DNA of 47,752 nt from assembly GCA_002449305.1 (NCBI GenBank), contig DKDI01000036.1, positions 22,786 to 70,537 on the forward strand. Direction: 5' to 3'. The notes under the pieces are model-generated. The model did not search any database. It was given only the letters and a program-made list of their open reading frames with translations, and was not told the origin of the DNA. Each line of letters opens with the position of its first letter. The first letter of the stretch is position 1. The position numbers and the translations under genes were made by a program. This document shows positions 6,107-15,195 of the stretch, in pieces. This stretch comes from Treponema sp. UBA6852. GTDB lineage: Bacteria > Spirochaetota > Spirochaetia > Treponematales > Treponemataceae.

Positions 6107-7888
6107 ATGAATGGCATAGAAGAACTTAGGAAAAAAATAGAAACTCTTCCAGCTGGTGGAATTACAGCAAAAACGATAAAAGGAAAAAAATATCTTTATT
6201 ATCAATGGACAGAGAACGGCAGGCAATTTTCGCGGACTGTAAAAGAAAAAGAAGCTGAGCTTTTAAAAGCTCAAATAGAAGAGAGAAAACTTTTGCAGGA
6301 AAAATTAAAGGAGATGAGGAATTCTAAAATTCATGTTTTTTCGGCAAAGCTTGAAAAAGATAATATCTATAATTGTGATGTCAGAATTGGAGAGCCTCTA
6401 AAGACTTTTGCGGCATCTGTAAGTTCTTATAAAAAACGTTATATATATGAAGATATAAAAAATTTTATATACAATGAAACGCATGATAAAGTATTTATTC
6501 TTTATGGTCTGCGAAGAACTGGAAAAACTACTTTAGTTCGTCAGATTATTTATAATATGCTGGAAAGTAATTTTTCTAAATCAGTTTTTATTCAGATAAA
6601 TTCAAATAATACGCTTTCTGATGTAAACAAGGATTTAAAAGTGCTGGAATCTAAAGGCTATAAATATGTCTTTATTGATGAAGTTACACTGATGGAAGAT
6701 TTTATTGATGGAGCTGCGCTTTTTTCTGACGTTTTTGCTGCTAGTGGAATGAAGATAGTTCTTTCTGGAACAGATTCTCTTGGTTTTATTTTTTCTGAAG
6801 ATGAGCAGCTTTATGATCGATGCATTCTTTTGCATACAACATTTATTCCGTTCCGGGAGTTTTATGATATTCTTGGAATTCAAAGTATTGATGAATATAT
6901 TAAATACGGCGGCACAATGAGCCGTAGCGGTGAAAATTATAATAATTCAATTTTTGGTACAAAGCAGAGTACTGATGAATATGTAAATACTGCAATTGCC
7001 AGAAACATACAGCATTCGCTTAAAAATTACCAATATGAAGATCATTTTAGAAATCTTTATGAGCTATATGAAAAACATGAGCTGACAAATGTAATCAATA
7101 GAATTGTAGAAGATATGAATCATCGTTTTACTATTGATGTTTTGACGCGCGATTTTAAATCCCATGATTTTGGCTTGGCGCAAAGAAATGTCCGTAATGA
7201 TAGAACTAATCCTACAGATATTCTTGATACTGTTAATAAACCGAAGCTGATAAAAAATCTTATGAAGGCTTTGGAAATTTTAAATAAAGAGAATCAGACT
7301 ATAGAAATCAAGGATGTTCATCGCAAAGAAATTAAAGAATACTTGGATATTCTTGATTTGACTTGCAATATTCCTGTTGTTTCCATGGCTGATTTGAACA
7401 ATAGAGCTTTTTTAACTGTTTTTAGCCAGCCAGGCTTGCGTTATTCGCAGGCGGAATCTCTTGTAAAAAGTCTTATGATGGATGACGTTTTTAAAAATAT
7501 TTCCGCAATTGATAGAAAAAGAATTACAGATAAAATTCTTGATGATGTGAAAGGTCGTATTCTTGAGGAAATTGTTTTGCTGGAAACAAAAAAAGCTAAC
7601 CCTGAAAAAGATATTTTTAAGCTTAAGTTTGCTGTAGGTGAATTTGATATGGTTGTCTATGATTCTGAAAATGTTAACTGTAAAATATATAAGATTAAGC
7701 ACAGCAAAGAAATTTCTAAAGAGCAGTATCATCATCTTGTCGATACAAAAAAATGTGAACAGACAGAATTTCGCTATGGTAAGATTTTGAGCAAGGTAGT
7801 TTTATATAGAGGAAAAAACTTGGAAACAGAAGATGGTGTTTTGTATAGAAATGTGGAGGAATATCTTTTAGAACTTGGCAAACATTAA
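6107..7888 (+). CDS. AAA ATPase (AAA_14/DUF4143-like) with DUF6788-like N-terminus
   Basis: A 593-residue protein. Residues 1-75 (LPAGGITAKTIKGKKYLYYQ, then a charged helix) resemble the DUF6788 domain found next to toxin-antitoxin genes. The P-loop ATPase follows: Walker A GLRRTGKTT near residue 134, Walker B KYVFIDE near 185 and a sensor-like VLSGTDS near 222. The C-terminal part would correspond to the DUF4143 nuclease-like region of this ATPase group (GEFDMVVYDS near 523). The gene follows a 40-bp palindrome and has no clear ribosome site. It stands alone. Proteins of this group are common in accessory DNA; their substrates are mostly unknown. Confidence 0.75.
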   Translation: MNGIEELRKKIETLPAGGITAKTIKGKKYLYYQWTENGRQFSRTVKEKEAELLKAQIEERKLLQEKLKEMRNSKIHVFSAKLEKDNIYNCDVRIGEPLKTFAASVSSYKKRYIYEDIKNFIYNETHDKVFILYGLRRTGKTTLVRQIIYNMLESNFSKSVFIQINSNNTLSDVNKDLKVLESKGYKYVFIDEVTLMEDFIDGAALFSDVFAASGMKIVLSGTDSLGFIFSEDEQLYDRCILLHTTFIPFREFYDILGIQSIDEYIKYGGTMSRSGENYNNSIFGTKQSTDEYVNTAIARNIQHSLKNYQYEDHFRNLYELYEKHELTNVINRIVEDMNHRFTIDVLTRDFKSHDFGLAQRNVRNDRTNPTDILDTVNKPKLIKNLMKALEILNKENQTIEIKDVHRKEIKEYLDILDLTCNIPVVSMADLNNRAFLTVFSQPGLRYSQAESLVKSLMMDDVFKNISAIDRKRITDKILDDVKGRILEEIVLLETKKANPEKDIFKLKFAVGEFDMVVYDSENVNCKIYKIKHSKEISKEQYHHLVDTKKCEQTEFRYGKILSKVVLYRGKNLETEDGVLYRNVEEYLLELGKH

Positions 7889-7965
7889 AGCTATCCTTAC
7901 AACTCCCATTGAAACAACTTTATGTGTAGTTTATAATCTGCCAAGATTTTTTATGCGAGGTTTAT

Positions 7966-8805
7966 ATGGCAAAGTTTCCTTCTTGTGCTCTTGATGTAAG
8001 GCTTATTGCGCTTGACTTGGACGACACTCTTTTGGATTCAAATAGAAAAATCAGCGACAAAAATGTGCAGGTGCTTCAGGAATGCGCTCGCCGCGGAATT
8101 TATGTTGTGCTTTGCTCTGGACGCGCGGAAGATGGAATTCTGCCTTTTGTGCGCAGGCTGGACATTGCTGGCAGCGAGTTTGGAAAATTTATAATTGCAA
8201 TAAACGGATGCAGCGTTTTTGATATGCACGAGCGAAAGCAGATTTACACTTGCAGCGTTGATTCTTCTATTCTTCTAAAGGTCAATTCCGAAGCTGAAAA
8301 AATGGGGCTTAGAAGCGAAGTCTATTCCCCGGACACAATTTTCTATGCAGAAGAAACTCCTTGGACGCGCAAGGACGTTGATATGTGCGGTTTAAAAGGA
8401 AAAGTTATAGACGACTACGAAACTTTCCTGACTGAAAAAAAATTTCCTAAGATGCTTGTTCCTGGCGAGCCTGAAACTCTTCAAGTGCTGCAAAAAAAAC
8501 TCAAGGAAGAACTTGGAGATTCCGCCGTTATATTTACAAGTAAACCGTTCTTTCTTGAAATCCTTCCGCCGAACTGCGGAAAAGGTGAATCTATAAACTG
8601 GCTTGCTGACTACATTGGAATTCCGCGCTCATCTACAATGGGATTCGGAGACAGCATGAACGATGAAAGTATGATTGAAAAATGCGGTTACGGCGTGTGC
8701 ATGAGCAATGGAATTGACTACATAAAAAACGCCGCTGACTTTATCACTGAAAAAGATAACGATTCAAGCGGCGTTGGCGACTTTATAGAAAAATATGTTT
8801 TGTAA
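7966..8805 (+). CDS. Cof-type HAD-IIB phosphatase
   Basis: A 279-residue haloacid-dehalogenase phosphatase of the Cof subfamily, which hydrolyses sugar phosphates and similar metabolites in the cytosol. Motif I is LDLDDTLLD (residues 16-24, nucleophile Asp first of the DxD), motif II is LCSGR near 50, and motif IV is GFGDSMND near 226. The IIB cap lies between motifs II and III. The length is typical. The start at 7966 follows GAGG. The gene ends three bases before the convergent phosphohexomutase stop. Confidence 0.9.
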   Translation: MAKFPSCALDVRLIALDLDDTLLDSNRKISDKNVQVLQECARRGIYVVLCSGRAEDGILPFVRRLDIAGSEFGKFIIAINGCSVFDMHERKQIYTCSVDSSILLKVNSEAEKMGLRSEVYSPDTIFYAEETPWTRKDVDMCGLKGKVIDDYETFLTEKKFPKMLVPGEPETLQVLQKKLKEELGDSAVIFTSKPFFLEILPPNCGKGESINWLADYIGIPRSSTMGFGDSMNDESMIEKCGYGVCMSNGIDYIKNAADFITEKDNDSSGVGDFIEKYVL

Positions 8806-8808
8806 ATT

Positions 8809-10581
8809 TTAAGATTCAATGTCCGCTTTTTGCAGAAGCTCTGTTTCCCATTCAAGCAGGGCTTTTTCTTCTTGCGTCTTGTTTCCTTTTACATCGCACA
8901 TTATTCTAAAGACCGGCTCTGTTCCGCTTGGACGCATCCAGATAAAGGCTGCAGGGTGATTTGAACTGTCCAGGAATTTTACTTTTAGTCCGCCGTTCGC
9001 ATTGTTCCAGTTTTGAGCGGCAACAGTTTCTTTTGTGCCGTTTGTTGTGAATGCTTCGTAGCTTGAAATTCCGTATTCATTTTTGAGCTGCTCTTTTTTT
9101 TCTTCCCAAGATGAAATGAATTCTTTTCTGAAGTTTTCCTTGAGCTTGCCTTTGTCCTGCATTTTTACTTGAAGAACTGCGCGGCTTTCGCTTACGCCTG
9201 TTGTTGTATATTCAGGCAGCGTGGAAATAACATCGTTTAGGGTAAAGTTGTCATTGTATTTTTCTTCCTGCCCGGACATCTTGCACCACAAGTGGAACAA
9301 GCCAATTTTATTTTTTGTGTCTCGCAGCGCAAGAAGTTTTACCAGCGCAAAAATTGTTGCAACTGGATCCCTTACCGCAGAAGGGTATGTTATGTTTCCG
9401 CCGTTGCTTCCTTCCCCGAATATTCTTACGTTAAAGCCTTCGCTTCTTTTTTCACGCGCAAGGTTCACTACATTTGCTTCTCCAACTTCTGCGCGGAATA
9501 CTTTTGCATTCAGTCTGGCGCAGATTTCGTCAATTCTCATGGAAGTAGGGCAGTTTACAGCTACCGCAAGATTTTTTGTGTCCGGATTTTTCCAGTATTC
9601 AAATGCAAGTTCCGACATTACGCATAGCGCGAACACTTCTTGTGCCGGCACGGTTTTTGCCTCTTTGCCGTTCCAGTAGACAATGTTTCCTCGGTCGCCG
9701 TCGCAGTCTGGCATATATCCGAGCAGGGCTGATTTGTTTCCTTCTTTTTGGAGCTCATTGATTTTTTGCGCGCAATGCACAAGATTTTCTGGCTCTGGAA
9801 TTATTGCGTGAACAATTTTATCTTCGTTGAATGGAATAAAACTGATTCCGCTTTCCGGAATAAATTTTTTATCTATTGAAGTTGCGCGGGCAGAACCGTT
9901 CATGTCGCACACAAGGCTAAGCGGATTTTTCTGCGCTGCTTTTTTTAAAATGCTGAACAGCTTGTGCTGAAATAAAATTTTTGGACTTCCGGCTATTACG
10001 GTCTTTATAAATTTTTCGTAGGCGGCAAGAGACTGTTTTTTATACTTGGCGCATTTTGCGTACACATTTTCAACTTGTGCCTTTTGAGCTTTGAATGCAA
10101 GCGAAAGTGCGTGGTCTTCTGCTCCGACTGAACTGCATTTTGCTGCAAAGCTTTCCGCAAGTTTTTTTGATTCCCCGGCTTCAAGAACGCCTCCGTTGTT
10201 CAGTCCGAATTTTATTCCGTTGTGTCCTACAGGATTGTGGCTTGCTGAAATGTAGAGAAATCCGTCGTGTTTTTTTGAATACGCCATAATTTCCGGGGCG
10301 GCGGCAGTTCCAAGGAAAACAATTTTTATTCCGCAGGCGCAAAGTCCTTGAATCACATTGAGCGCGATTTCTTTTCCTGTGGGGCGTGTGTCTGTTGCTA
10401 CTACAACTGACGGCTCTTTTTTTCCTGTTTTTGAAATTATATATTCTGCGAATGTTTCCGCAATTAAAAGACAAAGAAAGCTGTTTGCTTCTCCGATTTT
10501 TGGCGAAGTGTCTTCCGCATCCATGCTTTCTGTAAAAACTTTTCTCCAGCCGGATGCTGATAAAATCATATTGTGTTCCAT
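8809..10581 (-). CDS. Phosphohexomutase (phosphoglucomutase/phosphomannomutase)
   Basis: A protein of about 590 residues of the alpha-D-phosphohexomutase superfamily, interconverting sugar 1- and 6-phosphates through a phosphoserine. The active-site loop is SASHNPVGHNGIKFG, the metal loop is MPDCDGDRGN, the sugar-binding region includes GEGSNGG, and the phosphate-binding loop is MRPSGTEP near the C-terminus. I start it at 10581 (or at 10569, four codons in) because a TATAAT on the minus strand lies at 10591-10596, placing the transcription start close to that ATG. The upstream in-frame ATG at 10650 would lie before the promoter. Sugar specificity cannot be read from the sequence. Confidence 0.88.
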   Translation of the reverse strand: MEHNMILSASGWRKVFTESMDAEDTSPKIGEANSFLCLLIAETFAEYIISKTGKKEPSVVVATDTRPTGKEIALNVIQGLCACGIKIVFLGTAAAPEIMAYSKKHDGFLYISASHNPVGHNGIKFGLNNGGVLEAGESKKLAESFAAKCSSVGAEDHALSLAFKAQKAQVENVYAKCAKYKKQSLAAYEKFIKTVIAGSPKILFQHKLFSILKKAAQKNPLSLVCDMNGSARATSIDKKFIPESGISFIPFNEDKIVHAIIPEPENLVHCAQKINELQKEGNKSALLGYMPDCDGDRGNIVYWNGKEAKTVPAQEVFALCVMSELAFEYWKNPDTKNLAVAVNCPTSMRIDEICARLNAKVFRAEVGEANVVNLAREKRSEGFNVRIFGEGSNGGNITYPSAVRDPVATIFALVKLLALRDTKNKIGLFHLWCKMSGQEEKYNDNFTLNDVISTLPEYTTTGVSESRAVLQVKMQDKGKLKENFRKEFISSWEEKKEQLKNEYGISSYEAFTTNGTKETVAAQNWNNANGGLKVKFLDSSNHPAAFIWMRPSGTEPVFRIMCDVKGNKTQEEKALLEWETELLQKADIES

Positions 10582-10678
10582 AATGTGCTTATTATACCGC
10601 TTTTGCCGTAACTGTGGAAGCGAACAGAATTTTTTGTTAAACTTGTTCATGTCTGGAATTCCTTATGTTGGAGATAAA

Positions 10679-11605
10679 ATGAGAAAATTACTTTTTATGA
10701 TGATGATTTTTCTTGGTTTCATTGCTTCATCTTTTGCCGTAGATTTGTCCAAGGACAAATATCTTCGCTTTGAATTCACATGGGATTCATCTTATTTTCT
10801 GACTCCTGAAGCGATATATCGAATTTGCTGGGAAGACAGCTTTTATGAGAAACTTAGCCGTAGCGATTTCAGGCTTGACGAGAACGGCTGGTTTTATTAT
10901 GACGAAATCATGTTCATTCCGGAACTTGCGGTCAAGTTAGGCGGAAATTGCAAGAATAATGAATATGCGCAAATGCGAGGATATTTTTACAATCCGTGGT
11001 TCAAAGTTACATATTCTGCATCATCTTCGCTTTCTGAAAACACGAGGAGCGGCTTTGTGGTCTATTCAGCCGAAAATCTTGGCACATTTGCTTTTGCGCC
11101 CACTGACCATTACGAGAGCCTTTCATGGAATTATGACCATATTCCCTGGGTCGAGGGTGAAAGCGGTTACGGAATCGGCACAGTTATAAAAATGACTTCG
11201 GAAAAGCCTTTCAAAAAGATTATGATTCTGAACGGCTATGTTGATGCAAAGAAGCCGGAATTGTACCGAAAGAATTCCCGCGTAAAGGCATTTTTTGTCC
11301 GGGACTTGGATAACGGCAGCGAATACACTTTTGAGCTTGAGGATTGTGTGTGTTTTCAATTCTTCAACCTGAACCATGAAACAAAAAAACTAGAGTTGAA
11401 AATTGCGGAAGTTTACAAGGGCGACAAATGGGAAGACACGTGCGTTTCGGCGATTGTTCCCGAATCTCATAACGACGGCACAGAGGCGTATCCAGCATAT
11501 CAGAAATATTCCTGCTTTGACAAGAAAGAAGATATACTCAAAGTGATAGACTTGTACACTTCCGAATACAAGTTCCGCAAATATGAGCCTGACCCATACA
11601 AATAA
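10679..11605 (+). CDS. Secreted protein with NADase-type glycan-binding domain
   Basis: A 308-residue exported protein. Residues 1-20 are a signal peptide (hydrophobic core LLFMMMIFLGFIA, cleavage after SFA). The region around residues 155-225 contains GYGIG, ILNGY and KNSRVKAFF, the pattern of the NADase-type glycan-binding domain seen in bacterial surface and toxin-associated proteins. The start at 10679 is preceded by GGAG. It is divergent from the phosphohexomutase and followed on the same strand by two further exported proteins, including a YARHG protein. The domain call is from motif recognition; the N-terminal half is unassigned. Confidence 0.65.
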   Translation: MRKLLFMMMIFLGFIASSFAVDLSKDKYLRFEFTWDSSYFLTPEAIYRICWEDSFYEKLSRSDFRLDENGWFYYDEIMFIPELAVKLGGNCKNNEYAQMRGYFYNPWFKVTYSASSSLSENTRSGFVVYSAENLGTFAFAPTDHYESLSWNYDHIPWVEGESGYGIGTVIKMTSEKPFKKIMILNGYVDAKKPELYRKNSRVKAFFVRDLDNGSEYTFELEDCVCFQFFNLNHETKKLELKIAEVYKGDKWEDTCVSAIVPESHNDGTEAYPAYQKYSCFDKKEDILKVIDLYTSEYKFRKYEPDPYK

Positions 11606-11640
11606 GAATTACGGCTTTTAGAGATGCAAGCCTCGAATTA

Positions 11641-11669
11641 TTGTAAGAAACTTTTTTAACTTGTATAAT
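11641..11669 (+). promoter_or_regulatory. Promoter of the 11694 gene
   Basis: TTGTAA (11641-11646), 17 bp spacer, TATAAT (11664-11669). It decides the start of the next gene: translation from the in-frame codon at 11661 would begin upstream of the transcript, so ATG 11694 is preferred. Confidence 0.65.
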
Positions 11670-11693
11670 CTGACAAAAATTGAAGAAAAAATT

Positions 11694-12623
11694 ATGAAAC
11701 CAAACAAAATCAACGTCCTTATTCTGATGGCAATTATATTGATTTTGTGTGTGCAGTCAGCCACATCGCGAGGTATAAAGACTGCGGAAACTATCAAGAT
11801 TGTAGTAAAACATGAAACAGAATATAAAAAAAAGGTTTTCCGAACCGTCTACGAAGATATGGTTGCGCCCATTGCCATAAGTCCCTTTGTATTTTTCGGA
11901 AACTATGTCGAGGTGAAAGTTTGCAATGTCAGTGATGAGCCAATAAAGGAAATGATTTTTTCTTATACTGTGCTTGATAAAAATAATAAAAAGATTTTTT
12001 CGGTGTCAGAAAAACTTACGGATAAAATTGACCAATATGCGGCCTATGAAATAATGATAAAAAATCCTAAGACTGTTTCTGGCTGGACGGAAACCATTCA
12101 AGACATAAAGATAAGAATTGTATTTGACAGCGGAAGAGAAGCTGAGCTTTCAAATGATGAAATTATTGCCTGCACGCTAGACAAGTTTACATTCAGTATT
12201 TACAAGGACGAGAATATCGCTATCTCTTGGAGGTACAATATGCCCGCAGCCTATGCGCTGATGTTTGAATCGACGAAATTTTTTGACTATTCACATTTCC
12301 GTTTTAATGTAGAGGAATACAAAGATGACGGAATGATTTTAGACAGCTTTGATGGGCAGTTTGTTTTTGACAATGATTGGTGGAATGAAGGTGAATTAGA
12401 ATGCTGCGAGATTATTATGCCTAATTATCTTGAATATGTGTTCAAAACGACAAAATCTATTGAGATTGAATATCTTGTGGGAAATCCAAACAAACCTAAA
12501 CAACGGAACTTGTCAGAAGAAGAAATGAGAAGCATTGCAAAAAAAATTGTCATTGATGACGAGACTTTCTTAGAGCGGATGCGTGCATTCGCCGCTTTTA
12601 TGAATATTATGGGGTTACTCTAA
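11694..12623 (+). CDS. Exported protein of unknown function
   Basis: A 309-residue protein. An N-terminal hydrophobic segment (VLILMAIILILCVQSATS) is a signal peptide or anchor. Residues 60-150 (YVEVKVCNVSDEPIKEMIFS, FDSGREAELSND) look like a beta-sandwich of the DUF5780/FxLYD-like kind, where conserved backbone strands follow an N-terminal anchor, but I am not certain. Start chosen from the promoter at 11641-11669. The next gene begins right after its stop codon, so the two are co-transcribed. Confidence 0.6.
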   Translation: MKPNKINVLILMAIILILCVQSATSRGIKTAETIKIVVKHETEYKKKVFRTVYEDMVAPIAISPFVFFGNYVEVKVCNVSDEPIKEMIFSYTVLDKNNKKIFSVSEKLTDKIDQYAAYEIMIKNPKTVSGWTETIQDIKIRIVFDSGREAELSNDEIIACTLDKFTFSIYKDENIAISWRYNMPAAYALMFESTKFFDYSHFRFNVEEYKDDGMILDSFDGQFVFDNDWWNEGELECCEIIMPNYLEYVFKTTKSIEIEYLVGNPNKPKQRNLSEEEMRSIAKKIVIDDETFLERMRAFAAFMNIMGLL

Positions 12624-13331
12624 ATGAAAAAACTAATTCTACTGATTGTTTTATTTGTTTTACGCTCTTTATGCTGTTTTGCTGAGAACGAAGGTAAAAT
12701 AAAATTTATTGTATATGAAAATAATCATTATAAATACATGGTCAATGAAAAAATGTTATTATTTTATGGCGGCTTGATAATCAATAATGATGATAGAATA
12801 TTTTTATTTAAAGAAGATCATAGTGATAAATCAGCTCCTGCAAGAGATAGGGAATTTGCAATGATGGAATCTAATGATGCTCCTGTGTTAACTTTCTATC
12901 CCGAAAGAGGACATTATATGCTTTGGTCATACGGAGCTGATGCCAGTTCTTCAGACTTTACAATACCTGAAATTATCGGTGAAGTTTATCTTGAAGAAAA
13001 TTTTATCAACGAGATTCTTGCAAACAACTTCTATTGGTATATCCTTAGAGACATTCCATATTCGTCAACGTCAAGAGAAGAATACTGTGAAGAATGTAAA
13101 AGAAGGCTGCGTGAATACTATCTGCCAAGCCTAAATAAAAGCCAGCTTCGTATCCTTAGAAACACTATATATGCATATTACGGCTACCTCTTTGCCTCAA
13201 AGGATTTGCGGGTGTTTTTTAATAATAGAATGAAATGGTACAAGCCTGTAGATGATTTTGACGAGTCACTTATTGCTGAACCGCATAGGGAGTTTATTAA
13301 TCTAATAAAGGAATTTGAAAGCAAATTATAA
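12624..13331 (+). CDS. Exported YARHG-domain protein
   Basis: A 235-residue protein with a signal peptide (residues 1-20, cleavage near CFA). The last 75 residues match the YARHG domain: SQLRILRNTIYAYYGYLFAS, then a WYKP motif and a terminal acidic helix. The signature YARHG reads YAYYG here. YARHG domains occur at the C-terminus of extracellular proteins, often beside peptidases or NADase-type domains, and are thought to mediate binding at the cell surface. Its ATG follows the previous stop codon directly. Confidence 0.75.
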   Translation: MKKLILLIVLFVLRSLCCFAENEGKIKFIVYENNHYKYMVNEKMLLFYGGLIINNDDRIFLFKEDHSDKSAPARDREFAMMESNDAPVLTFYPERGHYMLWSYGADASSSDFTIPEIIGEVYLEENFINEILANNFYWYILRDIPYSSTSREEYCEECKRRLREYYLPSLNKSQLRILRNTIYAYYGYLFASKDLRVFFNNRMKWYKPVDDFDESLIAEPHREFINLIKEFESKL

Positions 13332-13390
13332 ATTGTTTAGCGTAAATTAATTGCTGGTTTTTTAAACAGTGCTGGGAAAGATAGGTGGTT

Positions 13391-13453
13391 TGGAGGAAAG
13401 AAAACGGCGATAAAATCGCTTCGCTTCTGAAGTAGAGGGTTGTCTTTCCTCCA
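13391..13453. repeat. Small inverted-repeat element (copy 1)
   Basis: TTGGAGGAAAG at the left and CTTTCCTCCAA at the right form an 11-bp inverted repeat around an interior containing CTTCGCTTCTGAAGTAG. A related element with similar ends and a matching interior (AAGCGTAG) lies at 33466-33516. Probably a small dispersed repeat; it lies just upstream of, and partly overlaps, the lysS promoter region. Confidence 0.55.
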
Positions 13454-13463
13454 AAAACTTGCG

Positions 13464-13492
13464 TTGCACATTGCCTTTTTTTTCAATATAAT
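13464..13492 (+). promoter_or_regulatory. Promoter of lysS
   Basis: TTGCAC (13464-13469), 17 bp spacer containing a T run, TATAAT (13487-13492). Only ten bases separate the -10 box from the ATG at 13503, so the leader would be about four bases long. Confidence 0.7.
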
Positions 13493-13502
13493 AGTCCGCA
13501 TT

Positions 13503-15119
13503 ATGTCAGAAAGAAACGAAAAAGAACTTTGCCACTGGGCTGACCAGCAGGCTTCAAGAATTATCAAGCAGAAAGGCGACCTTGACCTTTATACCTGCGC
13601 TTCTGGAATTACCCCGAGCGGAACAGTTCACATTGGAAACTTCCGCGAAATTATTACTGTAGATTTGATTGTGCGCGCTCTCCGCGACCGTGGCAAGAAT
13701 GTGCGCTTTATTTATTCCTGGGACGACTACGATGTGTTTAGAAAAGTGCCGGGCAATATGCCTCAGCCGGAAGTTCTTGAAAAATATCTGCGCTATCCAA
13801 TTACAATGGTGCCGGACACTTTCGGACGCGATGAAAACTATGCGCGCCACCATGAGGTTGACATAGAAACTCAGCTTCCGCGTGTAGGAATTCATCCTGA
13901 GTTTTTGTATCAGGCTAGCCGTTACCGAGCAAACCGTTATGCAGAAGGAATGAAAAAGGCATTGCAAAACCGTGAGCTTATAAAAGAATGCCTGAACGAA
14001 TATCGCGATGAGCAGCACAAAATGAAGCCGGAAGATGTTTATTGGCCTGTTGCCGCTTTCTGTTGCAAATGCAATAAAGACGAAACAGAAATTCTTGATT
14101 ACGACGGTGAGTATGGCGTTACATATAAATGCAAGGCTTGCGGACATGAAGAAAAAGGCGACCTTCGCACTTCAAAAGAATTCAAATTGGGCTGGCGTGT
14201 TGACTGGCCGATGAGATGGAACGAAGAAAAAGTTGTGTTTGAGCCGGGCGGAAAAGACCACATTTCTCCAGGCGGAAGCTACGACACTGCAAAACTTGTA
14301 AGCAAGAAAGTTTTTGGATGGGACGCTCCTGTTACAATGAAGTACGACTTTGTAAAACTCAAGGGCGTTCCTGGAAAAATGTCGTCTTCAAAAGGAAAAG
14401 TAATTTCGCTTGTTGATGCTCTTGAAGTTTATCAGCCGGAAGTTTTGCGCTACATTTTCGCCATGAACAAAGTTGACCATGAGTTCAGCATCAGCTTTGA
14501 CTTGGACGTTGTTACAATATACGAAGCCTACGATAAGACAGAACGAATTGCTTGGGGAATCGACAAGGCAAAGAACGAAGATTTGTTCCTCAAGGAAAAA
14601 CGCATTTACGAGCTTAGCCAGATTGAAAACGGAATGCCGAAAGTTCAGCCGTACCAGATTGCCTTCCGCCTGCTTACAACTTTGCTTCAGACTTATTCAG
14701 GCGACATCGATGCGGTTATTGCTTCTCTCAAGGATGTAAAGGAAGAACAGAAGGAAACTTTGCGCCGCCGCTGTGAATGCGCCTGGTACTGGATTAAAGA
14801 AAGCGCTCCAGACTGCGCTCCGGATTTCTGCTTTACTTTAAGAGAAGATGGTTCTAAGGCTGAAGATATTTCGGGCGAAATGCTGACTGCTGTGCGCCGT
14901 GTGCGTGATGAAGTTGTTCCGCGCCTTGATACTTTTGCGGTTGACAAGGAATGCCAGCAGGCAATGTACGACATTGCGACAGAACTCGGCCTTGAGTCAA
15001 AGGCATTGTTTACAGCTTTGTATCATGCTTTGATTGGAAAAGATCAGGGGCCGCGCCTTGCAAGTTTCTTTAGGATTATCGGAAAAGAAAAACTTCAGAA
15101 AATCCTGAGCGTATACTAA
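13503..15119 (+). CDS. lysS: Class I lysyl-tRNA synthetase
   Basis: A 538-residue class I LysRS, which charges tRNA-Lys. The HIGH-like motif is VHIGN near residue 42, the KMSKS motif is KMSSSKGK near 291, and a zinc-ribbon-like insertion has CCKC and CKAC pairs near residues 185-215. Class I LysRS is typical of archaea, spirochaetes and alphaproteobacteria and replaces the class II enzyme. Length agrees with the family. The start at MSERNEKEL is chosen because the promoter -10 box lies ten bases upstream; there is no ribosome site. Confidence 0.93.
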   Translation: MSERNEKELCHWADQQASRIIKQKGDLDLYTCASGITPSGTVHIGNFREIITVDLIVRALRDRGKNVRFIYSWDDYDVFRKVPGNMPQPEVLEKYLRYPITMVPDTFGRDENYARHHEVDIETQLPRVGIHPEFLYQASRYRANRYAEGMKKALQNRELIKECLNEYRDEQHKMKPEDVYWPVAAFCCKCNKDETEILDYDGEYGVTYKCKACGHEEKGDLRTSKEFKLGWRVDWPMRWNEEKVVFEPGGKDHISPGGSYDTAKLVSKKVFGWDAPVTMKYDFVKLKGVPGKMSSSKGKVISLVDALEVYQPEVLRYIFAMNKVDHEFSISFDLDVVTIYEAYDKTERIAWGIDKAKNEDLFLKEKRIYELSQIENGMPKVQPYQIAFRLLTTLLQTYSGDIDAVIASLKDVKEEQKETLRRRCECAWYWIKESAPDCAPDFCFTLREDGSKAEDISGEMLTAVRRVRDEVVPRLDTFAVDKECQQAMYDIATELGLESKALFTALYHALIGKDQGPRLASFFRIIGKEKLQKILSVY

Positions 15120-15127
15120 AAAAATGT

Positions 15128-15154
15128 CGTTGCCATATCAAGTATGGCAATGGC
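15128..15154. repeat. Dispersed palindromic repeat (REP-like family)
   Basis: TTGCCATA (15130-15137) and TATGGCAA (15143-15150) form an 8-bp hairpin with loop TCAAG. It fits the family GTCATTGCCG-n-TCAAG-n-CGGCAAT seen elsewhere in the window. It has no T run and may act as a weak transcript end after lysS. Confidence 0.55.
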
Positions 15155-15195
15155 ATTTAGAACTTGTTAGACAACCCTTAATCTAGGTCGTTTAA

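Noticed and set aside
9221..9679. A 152-codon plus-strand frame and other frames in 9,200-10,300
   Set aside because: They are antisense to the phosphohexomutase and have no start signals.
13554..14147. A 197-codon minus-strand frame within lysS
   Set aside because: It lies on the opposite strand of a conserved enzyme, with Cys/His/Phe-rich composition typical of antisense frames.
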